From CAXNKG01 sp964202965 (lineage in GTDB: Bacteria > Acidobacteriota > Vicinamibacteria > Vicinamibacterales > UBA2999), in NCBI GenBank assembly GCA_964202965.1, contig CAXNKG010000004.1, positions 62,001-126,000 on the forward strand: a stretch of DNA of 64,000 nucleotides. The letters run 5' to 3'. Below, one piece after another: positions 51,344-61,432 of the stretch. Within the stretch, counting starts at the first letter, position 1; the number at the start of each line of letters is the position of its first letter. Below the pieces are notes generated by a model. That model made no database searches. It saw only the letters and a list, made by a program, of their open reading frames with translations, and was not told where the DNA came from. A program made the translations under genes and the position numbers.

Positions 51344-51859
51344 ATGCAGGTACTCATATCCGCCGAACAGATCGAGGCGCGCGTGCGCGAACTCGCCGCC
51401 CAGATCAGTCGCGACCATCCCGACGGCGTCCACCTGATCGCGGTCCTCAAGGGCGCCTTTGTCTTTCTCTCCGATCTCGCGCGCGTCATCGACGTGCCGT
51501 GTTCGCTCGACTTCATGGCGGTCTCGAGCTATGGGTCGAGCACGAACTCCTCCGGCCAGGTCCAGCTGCTGAAGGATCTCGAGAGCGGCCTCGAAGGGCG
51601 CGACGTGATCATCGTCGAGGACATCGTCGACACCGGCCTCACCCTCGCCTACTTGCAGCAGATCCTCCAGGCACGGGCGCCCAGGCGCCTGCGGACCGCC
51701 TGCCTCCTGAGCAAACCGTCGCGGCGCAAGATCGCCGTCCCGGTCGATTACATCGGCTTCGAGATCGAGGACAAGTTCGTCGTCGGCTACGGCCTCGACC
51801 ACGCCGAGAATTACCGGAACCTCCCGCACATCGCGGTGATCGAGGACCCGCAGCCCTAG
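51344..51859 (+). CDS. hpt: Hypoxanthine(-guanine) phosphoribosyltransferase
   Basis: Hpt salvages hypoxanthine and guanine with PRPP. The ~171-residue protein has AVLKGAFVFLSDLAR, DFMAVSSYG, the PRPP motif VIIVEDIVDTGLTL and GFEIEDKFVVGYGLDHAENYRNL. The ATG at 51344 gives the usual start (MQVLISAEQIEARV); an in-frame GTG lies three codons upstream. Its TAG shares CTAG with the TAG of the convergent deaminase gene, so the stops overlap. Confidence 0.95.
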   Translation: MQVLISAEQIEARVRELAAQISRDHPDGVHLIAVLKGAFVFLSDLARVIDVPCSLDFMAVSSYGSSTNSSGQVQLLKDLESGLEGRDVIIVEDIVDTGLTLAYLQQILQARAPRRLRTACLLSKPSRRKIAVPVDYIGFEIEDKFVVGYGLDHAENYRNLPHIAVIEDPQP

Positions 51860-53259
51860 TTCACGGCCGCGCGCACCTTGACGGCCCAGGCCCTGGCGTC
51901 GGCAAGGACGGCCGCCTCCTGCAGCGTCGCCATCCGCCGGTCCCGCATCAGGACCTTGCCGTGCACGATGGTTGTGCGCACGTCGTCGCCGCGCGAGGTG
52001 TAGACCAGGTGCGAAATGGCGTCGTACATCGGCGTCTGGCGCGCCGACGCCATGCTCACGACGATCAGGTCGGCGCGCTTGGACGGTTCGAGCGAGCCGA
52101 TCGCCCGCTCCATGCCGAGCGCACGCGCGCCGCCGATCGTGGCCATTTCGAGCGCCTCGAGGGCGCTGACCACGCGGGGGTCGCCTGTGTGGACCTTGTG
52201 CAGGAGCGACGCCAGGCGCATCGCCTCAAACATGTCGAGATCGTTGTTGCTCGCGGCGCCGTCCGTGCCGAGGCCGACCGCGACGCCCGCGGCCAGGTAG
52301 GCGGGCACGGGCGCGACACCGCTGGCCAGCTTCATGTTGCTTTCCGGATTGTGGGCCACGCCGACACCGCGGGCGCGGAGCAGATCCACTTCCGCCGGTG
52401 ACGCCCAGACGGCGTGCGCGGCGAGCACCGACGGACCGAGAAACCCGAGACGGTCGAGATACAGGATCGGCGATGTCTGAAACCGCTCCTGTGAGGTCTT
52501 CGCCTCATCCTGCGTTTCGGCGAGATGGATCAGCGTCGGGACGCCGTAGCGCCTGGCCAGATCGCGCGCCGCAGTCAGCGTCGGGCCGTCGAGCGTGTAC
52601 ATCGCATGCGGCGCCACCGCCGGCGTAATGAGCGGGTCCCCCTTGTAGGCGGTGATAAACGCCTCCGCCCGCCGAAGGGCGTCCGCAGGGGTCTTCGCGT
52701 CAGCCACCGGAAACTGGATGACGGTCTGGCCGAGGACGCCGCGAAGACCCGCGGCCTTCGTCTCCCTGGCAATCTCCTCTTCGAAGTAATACATGTCGGC
52801 GTAGGTCGTCGTGCCCGACTGGATCATTTCGAGCGCGGCGAGCCGCGTGCCGGCCCGCACCATCTCCGGAGAGACGGTCTTCGCTTCCGCCGGGAAGATG
52901 TACTTGGTGAGCCACTCCATCAGCGCCAGATCGTCGGCGAGCCCTCGGTAGAGCACCATCGGGGCGTGCGTATGCGTGTTGATCAGGCCCGGAAGCACCA
53001 CCTGCCCCGATGCGTCGATCGTGGTCGCGCTCCGGAACTGCCGGCCGATCGCATCCGCCGTATCGACGGCCACGATGTCCGTGCCGTCAATCGCCACGCT
53101 GCCGTTCGCGATCACGCGCCGGACGCCGTCCATGGTGACGACCGTCCCGTTGGCGACGATCAGCGACACCTCCTGCTGACCAGTCTGCGTCCCGACGACC
53201 GCCAGGGCCACCGCAACCAGGAGCAACGCGGCGATAGCAGAGAACTTCACGCGCATCAT
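51856..53259 (-). CDS. Exported amidohydrolase, MtaD/SAH-deaminase-like
   Basis: The 467-residue metal-dependent hydrolase has the amidohydrolase frame LIVANGTVVTMDG, the metal-binding GLINTHTHAPMVLYRG, LIHLAETQDE, the later His in LAAHAVWAS and GTDGAASNNDLDMFEAM. These match S-adenosylhomocysteine/methylthioadenosine deaminases and related nucleoside or guanine-type deaminases. An N-terminal signal (MRVKFSAIAALLLVAVALAVVG) predicts export or membrane anchoring, whereas MtaD is normally cytosolic. It is divergent from upp across 43 bp. AGGA precedes the two tandem ATGs. Confidence 0.85.
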   Translation of the reverse strand: MMRVKFSAIAALLLVAVALAVVGTQTGQQEVSLIVANGTVVTMDGVRRVIANGSVAIDGTDIVAVDTADAIGRQFRSATTIDASGQVVLPGLINTHTHAPMVLYRGLADDLALMEWLTKYIFPAEAKTVSPEMVRAGTRLAALEMIQSGTTTYADMYYFEEEIARETKAAGLRGVLGQTVIQFPVADAKTPADALRRAEAFITAYKGDPLITPAVAPHAMYTLDGPTLTAARDLARRYGVPTLIHLAETQDEAKTSQERFQTSPILYLDRLGFLGPSVLAAHAVWASPAEVDLLRARGVGVAHNPESNMKLASGVAPVPAYLAAGVAVGLGTDGAASNNDLDMFEAMRLASLLHKVHTGDPRVVSALEALEMATIGGARALGMERAIGSLEPSKRADLIVVSMASARQTPMYDAISHLVYTSRGDDVRTTIVHGKVLMRDRRMATLQEAAVLADARAWAVKVRAAVN

Positions 53260-53302
53260 GGGATCCTACTCGCACCCCCGCACCCTCGCACTTCGTCCTA
53301 GA

Positions 53303-53935
53303 ATGTTCCTCGTGCCCACACACATCGTCACCCACCCGCTGGTGCAGGACGCGCTGATGGAGCTGCGCGACGTTCGGACCGATCCCCCGGCGTTCCGGCG
53401 CGCGGCCAACCGGATCAGCGTCCTGCTGGCTGCTGAAGCGCTGCGCGACGTCCCCGCGACGCATGGGACGACCACGACACCGCTGGGCCCGGCCGGCGGC
53501 ATGGTGGTGACGGGCGACGTCGTCGTGGTGCCGGTGCTTCGCGCCGGACTGGGCATGCTCGACGCGGTGCTCGAACTGCTGCCGGCCGCGCGTGTCGGCC
53601 ACATCGGCCTCCAGCGCGACGAGGCGACGGCCATTGCGGCGAAATACTACTCGAAGCTGCCGGCCGATCTCAGCCAGAGCTACGTGCTGATGATCGACCC
53701 GATGCTGGCGACGGGCGGAAGCGCCGTGGCGGCGATCGACATGATCAAGGCCGCCGGGGCGACGCTGATCCGCATGATCTGCATCGTCGCCGCGCCCGAG
53801 GGCATCGCGCATGTCGAGCGCCACCATCCCGACGTGCCGGTGTACACGCCCGTGGTCGACGACCACCTGAACGACCACAAGTACATCGTGCCGGGGCTGG
53901 GCGACTTCGGGGATCGCCTCTATGGAACGGAATAA
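53303..53935 (+). CDS. upp: Uracil phosphoribosyltransferase
   Basis: Upp converts uracil and PRPP to UMP. The 210-residue protein has HPLVQDALMELRD, VPVLRAGLGMLDAVLELLP, the PRPP-binding DPMLATGGSA, and the uracil-binding end VPGLGDFGDRLYGTE. The ATG at 53303 is the usual start; the upstream frame overlaps the divergent promoter region. It completes a base-salvage neighbourhood with hpt and the deaminase. Confidence 0.96.
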   Translation: MFLVPTHIVTHPLVQDALMELRDVRTDPPAFRRAANRISVLLAAEALRDVPATHGTTTTPLGPAGGMVVTGDVVVVPVLRAGLGMLDAVLELLPAARVGHIGLQRDEATAIAAKYYSKLPADLSQSYVLMIDPMLATGGSAVAAIDMIKAAGATLIRMICIVAAPEGIAHVERHHPDVPVYTPVVDDHLNDHKYIVPGLGDFGDRLYGTE

Positions 53936-53952
53936 GTTAGACTGGGATTTCC

Positions 53953-54029
53953 GGACGCGTAGCTCAGCTGGTTAGAGCGCGCGCTTCACACGCGCGAGGT
54001 CGCAGGTTCGAGTCCTGCCGCGTCCACCA
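53953..54029 (+). tRNA. tRNA-Val(CAC)
   Basis: The 77-nt sequence folds into acceptor GGACGCG/CGCGTCC, D-arm GCTCAGCTGGTTAGAGC, anticodon arm CGCGC-TTCACAC-GCGCG (anticodon CAC) and T-arm GCAGGTTCGAGTCCTGC, with CCA encoded. It lies 17 bp after upp. Confidence 0.96.
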
Positions 54030-54047
54030 CCGCCTCCCGGAATGCGC

Positions 54048-55733
54048 TCAGCGCACACGATAGAGATAGTCCTCTCCGAACCGTCCGAGTATCTCGACGT
54101 CAGGGATGTCGACCGCACGCGCCACGGCCAGCCGAAGCTCGCTGGCACGGGCGGTGTGCACGACCACGTATCGCACACCCAGCTCGCGGAGGCGGCGAAT
54201 GGCGTCAGGCGCAGGAAACCCGGCGAGCGTGGTGACGTTGTCCTCGTGCGCGACCGGTTCGTGCCGGCCGAATCCGTTGACAATCGGGTACCAGTGGCGC
54301 GTTGAGTAGAAGAGGTAGTCCGCCTCCCGGAAGCCCTCCGGTGTCGCGCGGTAGATCGGAAGCGACAGCACAGGGCCCGGCGGCAGCGTTGCGAGCCGGT
54401 CATAGACGGCCGGGATGGCAAACGGCTGTGGCTTGCCGGCTGGAAAACTGACGAGAAACGACTCTCCCAGGAACGAGGCGCCCAGACACGCCACCACCAG
54501 CCACCCCTTCCTGCCGAGCGGCTTCACGAGAGCGGCCGTGCCATACGCCGAGAGAACGGCGACGGCAAGCATGACCAGCAGCGCGAATCGCGCCGGGGCA
54601 CGAAGCATGGACATGCCCGGCAGCCGCGCGAACAGGTCGAAGGGTGCGATTCCAGACGACGTCGGGCCCCACGACAGCACGAGCCCCACGCCGCCCGCGA
54701 CGAGGAGCGCGCATGTCAGACGCCAGGCGCCAGGGGCGCCGCGTCGGGCCACGGTCCACGCGCCAGCCGCCGCGAGCGCAACGGCGGTCAGCCCGACGTA
54801 GACGGTCTGCTCGCCCCAGATCCAGCGCGGCATCAAGGTGGTGTTCGCGAGCAGCCACTGCCCTGGCCAGGTGTTCTCCGGCGGCAGCAGATATGCGGCG
54901 ATATCGGCCCCGAACGTGAAGGCTTCGCCCTCGCCACCGGGGGTTTGCAGCGCGACGTACGGGCGCGCGAACCATCCCAGGACCATCGCCGAGAACGCCA
55001 GCGCTACCGCCGCGTGCCCCATGTGGGCCCTGGTCGCGTGCTGCCGCTCCACCAGCATCAGGGCTGTCGCCAGGGACAGCACAGCCACCAGCACGGCGAG
55101 ATACCAGGTCGTCAGCGCCTGCACCAGCACCAGGACTGTGAGGAGCAGCGTCCGTCCGACGGTCGGCTGCCGCAGCCAGCGTTCGATCGCGAGGGGCACG
55201 AGCGGCAGCGCCCACGTCCAGAGCAGCTGCACATGGCCGTGGCCATGATGCATGCGGAAGAAGCAGAAGCCGTACACCAGCCCCGCCAGGATCGCGCCGC
55301 GGTGGTCGCGCGTGAGACGCCACGCGAGCGCATGCATCGCCAGCGCGTTGAGCGGAAACGAGAGCAGCCAGACCGTCCAGTATGCGAGCACGGGGTTCGC
55401 CGTCATGGCGTACACCGGCAGCGCGAACAGCGCGAGGCCGATGTGGTGCTCCGCCCAGGTCATCGCCTGCCTCGCAGGAAAGAAGATGTTCGCGTCGAAC
55501 AACGGCGCACCAGTCAGGAGCGCGTGGCCGTCCCAGGCGAGCGTCCAGATCAGCAGCCGTGAGTCGCCGTCGTAGCTCGCGTCGCCGAGGTGTGCGTAGT
55601 TGACCAGCGGGCTGACGAACAGGACGGTCACGGCGGCGTAGGCGAGCGCGGCGAGACACCAGGGGCGCGCAGCCGGCCTCACACACAAAGAGGACAGCCT
55701 GATACCAGGCAGCCCTCTCTTGCCTCGCAGCAT
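54048..55733 (-). CDS. Polytopic membrane protein, possible GT-C-type glycosyltransferase
   Basis: The 561-residue protein has about eleven hydrophobic helices. An acidic loop after the first helix (LGDASYDGDSRLLIWTLAWDGHALL) and a long ordered C-terminal soluble domain (about 420-561) follow the layout of GT-C glycosyltransferases that use lipid-linked sugars, but I recognise no specific family. HGHGHVQ in a central helix loop is notable. The ATG at 55733 starts an Arg-rich leader. It lies 17 bp after the next upstream gene, on the same strand. Confidence 0.7.
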   Translation of the reverse strand: MLRGKRGLPGIRLSSLCVRPAARPWCLAALAYAAVTVLFVSPLVNYAHLGDASYDGDSRLLIWTLAWDGHALLTGAPLFDANIFFPARQAMTWAEHHIGLALFALPVYAMTANPVLAYWTVWLLSFPLNALAMHALAWRLTRDHRGAILAGLVYGFCFFRMHHGHGHVQLLWTWALPLVPLAIERWLRQPTVGRTLLLTVLVLVQALTTWYLAVLVAVLSLATALMLVERQHATRAHMGHAAVALAFSAMVLGWFARPYVALQTPGGEGEAFTFGADIAAYLLPPENTWPGQWLLANTTLMPRWIWGEQTVYVGLTAVALAAAGAWTVARRGAPGAWRLTCALLVAGGVGLVLSWGPTSSGIAPFDLFARLPGMSMLRAPARFALLVMLAVAVLSAYGTAALVKPLGRKGWLVVACLGASFLGESFLVSFPAGKPQPFAIPAVYDRLATLPPGPVLSLPIYRATPEGFREADYLFYSTRHWYPIVNGFGRHEPVAHEDNVTTLAGFPAPDAIRRLRELGVRYVVVHTARASELRLAVARAVDIPDVEILGRFGEDYLYRVR

Positions 55734-55750
55734 GTGGCGACTGGCGCCGG

Positions 55751-56293
55751 CTACGAGGTCTTCTTCAGCTCGGCGACGAGCGCTTCGAGCATCGAGACGT
55801 ATTCGGCGTCGCTCGACTGAAACGCCTTCGTATATTCCTGCTCGGATATCTTCGCTTTCCGCCAGTCCCCGTCGAAGGAGTAGCCCTTGCCGGCGATCTC
55901 CGCGGTGTCGAGCTGATTCTGGCGGCGGCGCGCGTACAGCCCGTCAGCGCCGCCATCTGAAATCAGGACTTTCGTCTGCGGAACGGACGCACTGTTCAGG
56001 TCGATATAGATGTCGCGGTAGCTCTTCTTCGCGAGCGCGTCGTCCATCCGCTCGTAGGCGGTGTAGCGCGCCTTCACGACGAGGAGCTGACTGCCTGGAA
56101 AATAGAGCGCGCCGATGAACTGATCCATGCCGATCTTGGCCGCGACGCTGTCCATCTTCTGTGCATCGAGCAGCTTCCGCAGCTCCGCGGCCAGCTGCGC
56201 GGACCTGGGCTCCTGCGCCGAGGCGACCACCGGAGCGATCACGAGCACACACACGGCGGCGAGACAACGGACGGCGTTCAGGCGATGAAGCAT
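55751..56293 (-). CDS. Exported protein of unknown function
   Basis: The 180-residue protein has a signal peptide (MLHRLNAVRCLAAVCVLVIAPVVASAQ). The mature part contains LRKLLDAQKMDSVAAKIGMDQFIGALYFPGSQLLVVKARYTAYERMD and a helical C-terminus (EYTKAFQSSDAEYVSMLEALVAELKK). I recognise no domain. The ATG at 56293 is chosen because it begins the signal peptide and has AAGGGG upstream. It is probably cotranscribed with the membrane protein downstream. Confidence 0.65.
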   Translation of the reverse strand: MLHRLNAVRCLAAVCVLVIAPVVASAQEPRSAQLAAELRKLLDAQKMDSVAAKIGMDQFIGALYFPGSQLLVVKARYTAYERMDDALAKKSYRDIYIDLNSASVPQTKVLISDGGADGLYARRRQNQLDTAEIAGKGYSFDGDWRKAKISEQEYTKAFQSSDAEYVSMLEALVAELKKTS

Positions 56294-56389
56294 CGCGGCA
56301 CCCCTTGAAAGAAGATCAGCGCGGGCGGAAGAAAGGCTCAACTCTGGCGCGACTTGTACCACCGGACGTGCCCCCCGTCAATGGAGCGC

Positions 56390-56683
56390 CTACCCGATGA
56401 ACATCGGGTCGTCAGGGTCGGCCGTCGATCCGGGGTCCTTGTCGTCGCGCGACCTGGACTTCCGGAAGATGTTCAGAACGCCGCTGAACACCGAGGCCAC
56501 CCGCGCCGCGTCTTCGGTGAGACCGTGCAGGCCGGCGAACACCTTGTCGACCCCCTGCTCCACGCGATCGGCGATGCGTTCGACGCGGCGGGCCACGCGC
56601 GCGGCCAGGATGATCCCGGCGACCTGGATGACGGCCATCACCAGGACGGACACCGCAATGACCCCGAGAAATACGTCGCTCAC
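56390..56683 (-). CDS. Small membrane protein of unknown function
   Basis: The 97-residue protein has one N-terminal membrane helix (FLGVIAVSVLVMAVIQVAGIILAA), an amphipathic helix (RRVERIADRVEQGVDKVFAGLHG) and an acidic disordered tail (KDPGSTADPDDP). The layout resembles DUF948-like small envelope proteins. It starts at GTG 56683 just after the heptamer array and follows mlaD on the same strand, so it may belong to the Mla operon. Confidence 0.6.
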   Translation of the reverse strand: MSDVFLGVIAVSVLVMAVIQVAGIILAARVARRVERIADRVEQGVDKVFAGLHGLTEDAARVASVFSGVLNIFRKSRSRDDKDPGSTADPDDPMFIG

Positions 56684-56690
56684 GACTCCA

Positions 56691-56742
56691 ACCTTTGACC
56701 TTTGACCTTTGACCTTTGACCTTTGACCTTTGACCTTTGACC
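56691..56742. repeat. Perfect TTTGACC heptamer array
   Basis: Seven identical TTTGACC units occupy 56694-56742, with a partial unit before them. The array begins at the stop codon of mlaD (minus strand, 56744-56742) and fills the gap to the next gene. On the minus strand the unit is GGTCAAA, related to the arrays at 1899-1958 and 13848-13884. Confidence 0.95.
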
Positions 56743-57782
56743 TAGAACAAGCTTACCCGCACGTTGAGAAACTTGCGCGGGTCGGCGCGAATGTCGCGCA
56801 CGAGGGCGCGCAGTTCCCCGACCGCGCCGTTCATGTTGTCGTACAGCTGTTTATCCTGCAGAAGCTGACCCGCGGTGCCGGTGCCCTGCTCCAGACCGCC
56901 CATCACCTTGTCGAGCCGCGCCGACATCGAATTCAGGCGGTCGTACAACTCCCGGTCGCTCACCAGCGCTCCCGCCGTCCCCTCACCCCGGCTGATGCGT
57001 CCCGTGATCGCGTCCAGGTTCGACGTCGTGCTGGACAGCGACTTGGCGAATGCATCGTCGGTCAGGAACTTTCCGAGGCTCCCCTCGCCCGCCCGGATGC
57101 GCGCGGTGATCATCTCGAAGTTCTGCATCGACCGTTCGAGCGCCTCGGCCGCCGCCGGGTCGGTCGCCAGCCGGCCGAGGGTGCCCCGGCCGGCGCTGAC
57201 GTTACGAACGACGTCCTCCGCCGACGCCACGAGCGCGCTCATCTCCTGGTAGAGCACGTCGTTGGTGAAGAGCTGCCCGACGGTTCCGCGGCCGCCCCGG
57301 ATGTCACGGAGCAGGCCGCTGATCTCCTCGATGCCCTGCGTCGCCCGCGTCGTCACTTCGGCCAGGGATCCGACGGCGACTCCAGACGGGATATAGCCCC
57401 ACTCGGGGATGGGCGTCCCGTCGGTCGATGGCGTGATGTCCACCGCGGCCTCGCCCAGGAGCGACACCGAGCCGAGCGCCGCCGTGGACCCGGTCGTCAC
57501 GCGGGGGCGCATCTCCTCGGAAATCTCGAAGGTGACCTCCACGCGGTCGCCGGCGAAGTCGATGTTCGTGACCGACCCGACCGGCACGCCCGCAATCCGG
57601 ACCTGCGAGCCCTCGTTGAGTCCGGCGATGTTCGTGAACACGGTCTTGAGCGCGTACCGCTCCCACGAGAACCCGCCGGCGCCGCTCAGGGCAAAGATGA
57701 GCATGGCTGCCAGCGCGAGGGCAGCAATGGTGATGAGGCCGATCTTGAGCTCGGCCCAGGCAAGCGATCGTGTGCGCGGCAT
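56742..57782 (-). CDS. mlaD: MCE/MlaD-family lipid transport protein
   Basis: The 346-residue protein has one membrane helix (about 10-32) and an MCE domain (about 38-120, YALKTVFTNIAGLNEGSQVRIAGVPVGSVTNI ... GSTAALGSVSLLGEAAVDI). It binds phospholipid in the periplasm and feeds the MlaE/MlaF exporter or importer. After the MCE domain are five repeats of about 40 residues with the pattern GxGTxGxLxxDxxLY (e.g. GRGTVGQLFTNDVLY, GEGTAGALVSDRELY, GTGTAGQLLQDKQLY), probably a long helical barrel or tunnel. The ATG at 57782 lies 17 nt after the mlaF stop. Confidence 0.88.
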   Translation of the reverse strand: MPRTRSLAWAELKIGLITIAALALAAMLIFALSGAGGFSWERYALKTVFTNIAGLNEGSQVRIAGVPVGSVTNIDFAGDRVEVTFEISEEMRPRVTTGSTAALGSVSLLGEAAVDITPSTDGTPIPEWGYIPSGVAVGSLAEVTTRATQGIEEISGLLRDIRGGRGTVGQLFTNDVLYQEMSALVASAEDVVRNVSAGRGTLGRLATDPAAAEALERSMQNFEMITARIRAGEGSLGKFLTDDAFAKSLSSTTSNLDAITGRISRGEGTAGALVSDRELYDRLNSMSARLDKVMGGLEQGTGTAGQLLQDKQLYDNMNGAVGELRALVRDIRADPRKFLNVRVSLF

Positions 57783-57799
57783 GCAGTAGTCCTTGGTCC

Positions 57800-58657
57800 T
57801 TAGTGCGACGACAGAAACGCTTTGATGTACGGGTCCGTCCGGGCGGCCTCGCGGATTTCGCCCGCGTTCCCCTCGAAGGCGATGCGCCCGTCCTTCAACA
57901 TGATGAACTCGGCCTCTTCCGCTTTCTGCGCGTCGGCCAGCACGACGTCGACCCGATCGCCCAGCCGCACGGCCTCGTGCGTGGCCACGCGGAAGGCATC
58001 GCGGAGCTGGTGCGTCACGACAATCGAGCTCACGTTCTCCAGGTCGCGCAGCTTGATGATCTCGTCATCCACGGTGTCCGCGGTGATCGGGTCGAGGCCG
58101 GTCGTCGCCTCGTCGTACAGCAGGATCCGCGGCTTGAACGCCATCGCCCTGGCAATCGCCACGCGGCGCCGCTGCCCCCCCGAGAGCTCCGACGGCATCC
58201 GATCGATGAACTCCGCCAAACCGATGAAGCCGAGCACTTCCTGCACGCGCGCCCGTCCCTCGTCGAGGGGCATGTCGGTTTCCTCGTACAGCTTGTACCC
58301 GACATTCTCCGCCACCGTGAGCGAATCGAACAGCGCGCCTTCCTGGAACACCATCCCCAGATCGTCGCGCACCTTCATCAGGCCAACCTCCGTCATCGTG
58401 TCAATCCGCTCGCCGTTGACCATGATGGCGCCGCTGTCCGGCCGCAGAAGTCCGACGATCAGCTTTAGCACCGTGGATTTCCCCGATCCGCTGGCCCCCA
58501 GGAAGATCTTGGTGTGGCCCGTGCGAAGCATGAAGCTGACATCGCGCAGCACGACCTTCTCGTCGAAGGCGAGCGTCACGTTGTCGAACACGACGATCGG
58601 CTCGTCGGTGTCGGCGTGCGCGGGCGATGGCGGCGACGGGTCGGTGGCCAGTTCCAT
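57800..58657 (-). CDS. mlaF: Mla-type lipid ABC transporter ATPase
   Basis: The 285-residue ATPase has Walker A GASGSGKS, Q-loop MVFQEGALFDSLTVAENVGY, signature LSGGQRRRVAIARAM and Walker B ILLYDEATTGLDP, with the MlaF-like EGALFDSLTVxENV. It drives phospholipid movement together with MlaE and MlaD. The ATG at 58657 overlaps the mlaE stop (TGATG). The longer upstream frame is a shadow of mlaE. Confidence 0.93.
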   Translation of the reverse strand: MELATDPSPPSPAHADTDEPIVVFDNVTLAFDEKVVLRDVSFMLRTGHTKIFLGASGSGKSTVLKLIVGLLRPDSGAIMVNGERIDTMTEVGLMKVRDDLGMVFQEGALFDSLTVAENVGYKLYEETDMPLDEGRARVQEVLGFIGLAEFIDRMPSELSGGQRRRVAIARAMAFKPRILLYDEATTGLDPITADTVDDEIIKLRDLENVSSIVVTHQLRDAFRVATHEAVRLGDRVDVVLADAQKAEEAEFIMLKDGRIAFEGNAGEIREAARTDPYIKAFLSSH

Positions 58658-59418
58658 CAGTACAACAGCTCGATGAGCAGCGGCGTCACGAAGAAGTCCA
58701 CCGCGATGACCCCCACGGACGCCGCAACGACCGCGTTGGTGGTGGCGCGGCCGACGCCCTGCGTGCCGCCACGGGTCCGGAGCCCGACGTGGCACCCGAT
58801 GGTGCCAATCACGAACCCCAGGAAGAACGGCTTGATGACGCCCATCCACGCGTCCCCGAGGTAGAGCGCATCGGTCACCGACTTCCAGTACACGCCGGAC
58901 GCCACGTTCAGGTTCACCACCGCGATGAGCCACCCGCCGATGAGTCCGGAGGCGTCCGACATCACCGTCAGGACCGGCGCCATGAGAAAACACGCGAGCA
59001 CCCGCGGGACGACGAGCTTTCGCACCGGGTCGGTCCCCAGGGCGCGCAGCGCGTTGATCTGATCCGTGACCATCATCGAGCCGAGCTCGGCGGCCATGCC
59101 GGACCCCACGCGGCCCGCAAGCATCAGCCCCGTCAGCACCGGTCCGAGTTCCTTGATCATCGACGCGCTGACCAGCCGGCCCACGAGCGAGCGGGCGCCG
59201 AACTGATCGAGCGTCATGCCGCTCTGCAGCGCCAAGGCGGCGCCGGTAAAGAACCCCGTCAGCAGGACCACCGTCAGCGACCCGATGCCTATCGTTTCGA
59301 ACTGCTCGACCACGTCCCGGAAGTAGAACGGGCGAGAGAAGACCCCGCGCACGCTCGCCGCCGTCAGGCGCGAGTACTCCTGGACCTCGAGGACGGCGCC
59401 CTTCAGCCAGTGCTCCAC
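58657..59418 (-). CDS. mlaE: Mla-type lipid ABC transporter permease
   Basis: The 253-residue MlaE-family permease shows VVLLTGFFTGAALALQSGMTLDQFGA, IKELGPVLTGLMLAGRVGSGMAAELGSM, VTDQINALRALGTDPVRKLVVPRVLA and GCHVGLRTRGGTQGVGRATTNAVV, all typical. It forms the membrane channel of the MCE transporter. It starts at GTG 59418, 3 nt after the uvrB stop, and is followed by mlaF and mlaD. Confidence 0.95.
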   Translation of the reverse strand: MEHWLKGAVLEVQEYSRLTAASVRGVFSRPFYFRDVVEQFETIGIGSLTVVLLTGFFTGAALALQSGMTLDQFGARSLVGRLVSASMIKELGPVLTGLMLAGRVGSGMAAELGSMMVTDQINALRALGTDPVRKLVVPRVLACFLMAPVLTVMSDASGLIGGWLIAVVNLNVASGVYWKSVTDALYLGDAWMGVIKPFFLGFVIGTIGCHVGLRTRGGTQGVGRATTNAVVAASVGVIAVDFFVTPLLIELLY

Positions 59419-59421
59419 GCG

Positions 59422-61431
<2,010 letters not shown>

Positions 61432-61432
61432 G

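Noticed and set aside
53953..54029. tRNA-Val as an attachment site of an integrated element
   Set aside because: No duplicated tRNA 3' end and no integrase gene nearby; flanking genes are ordinary.
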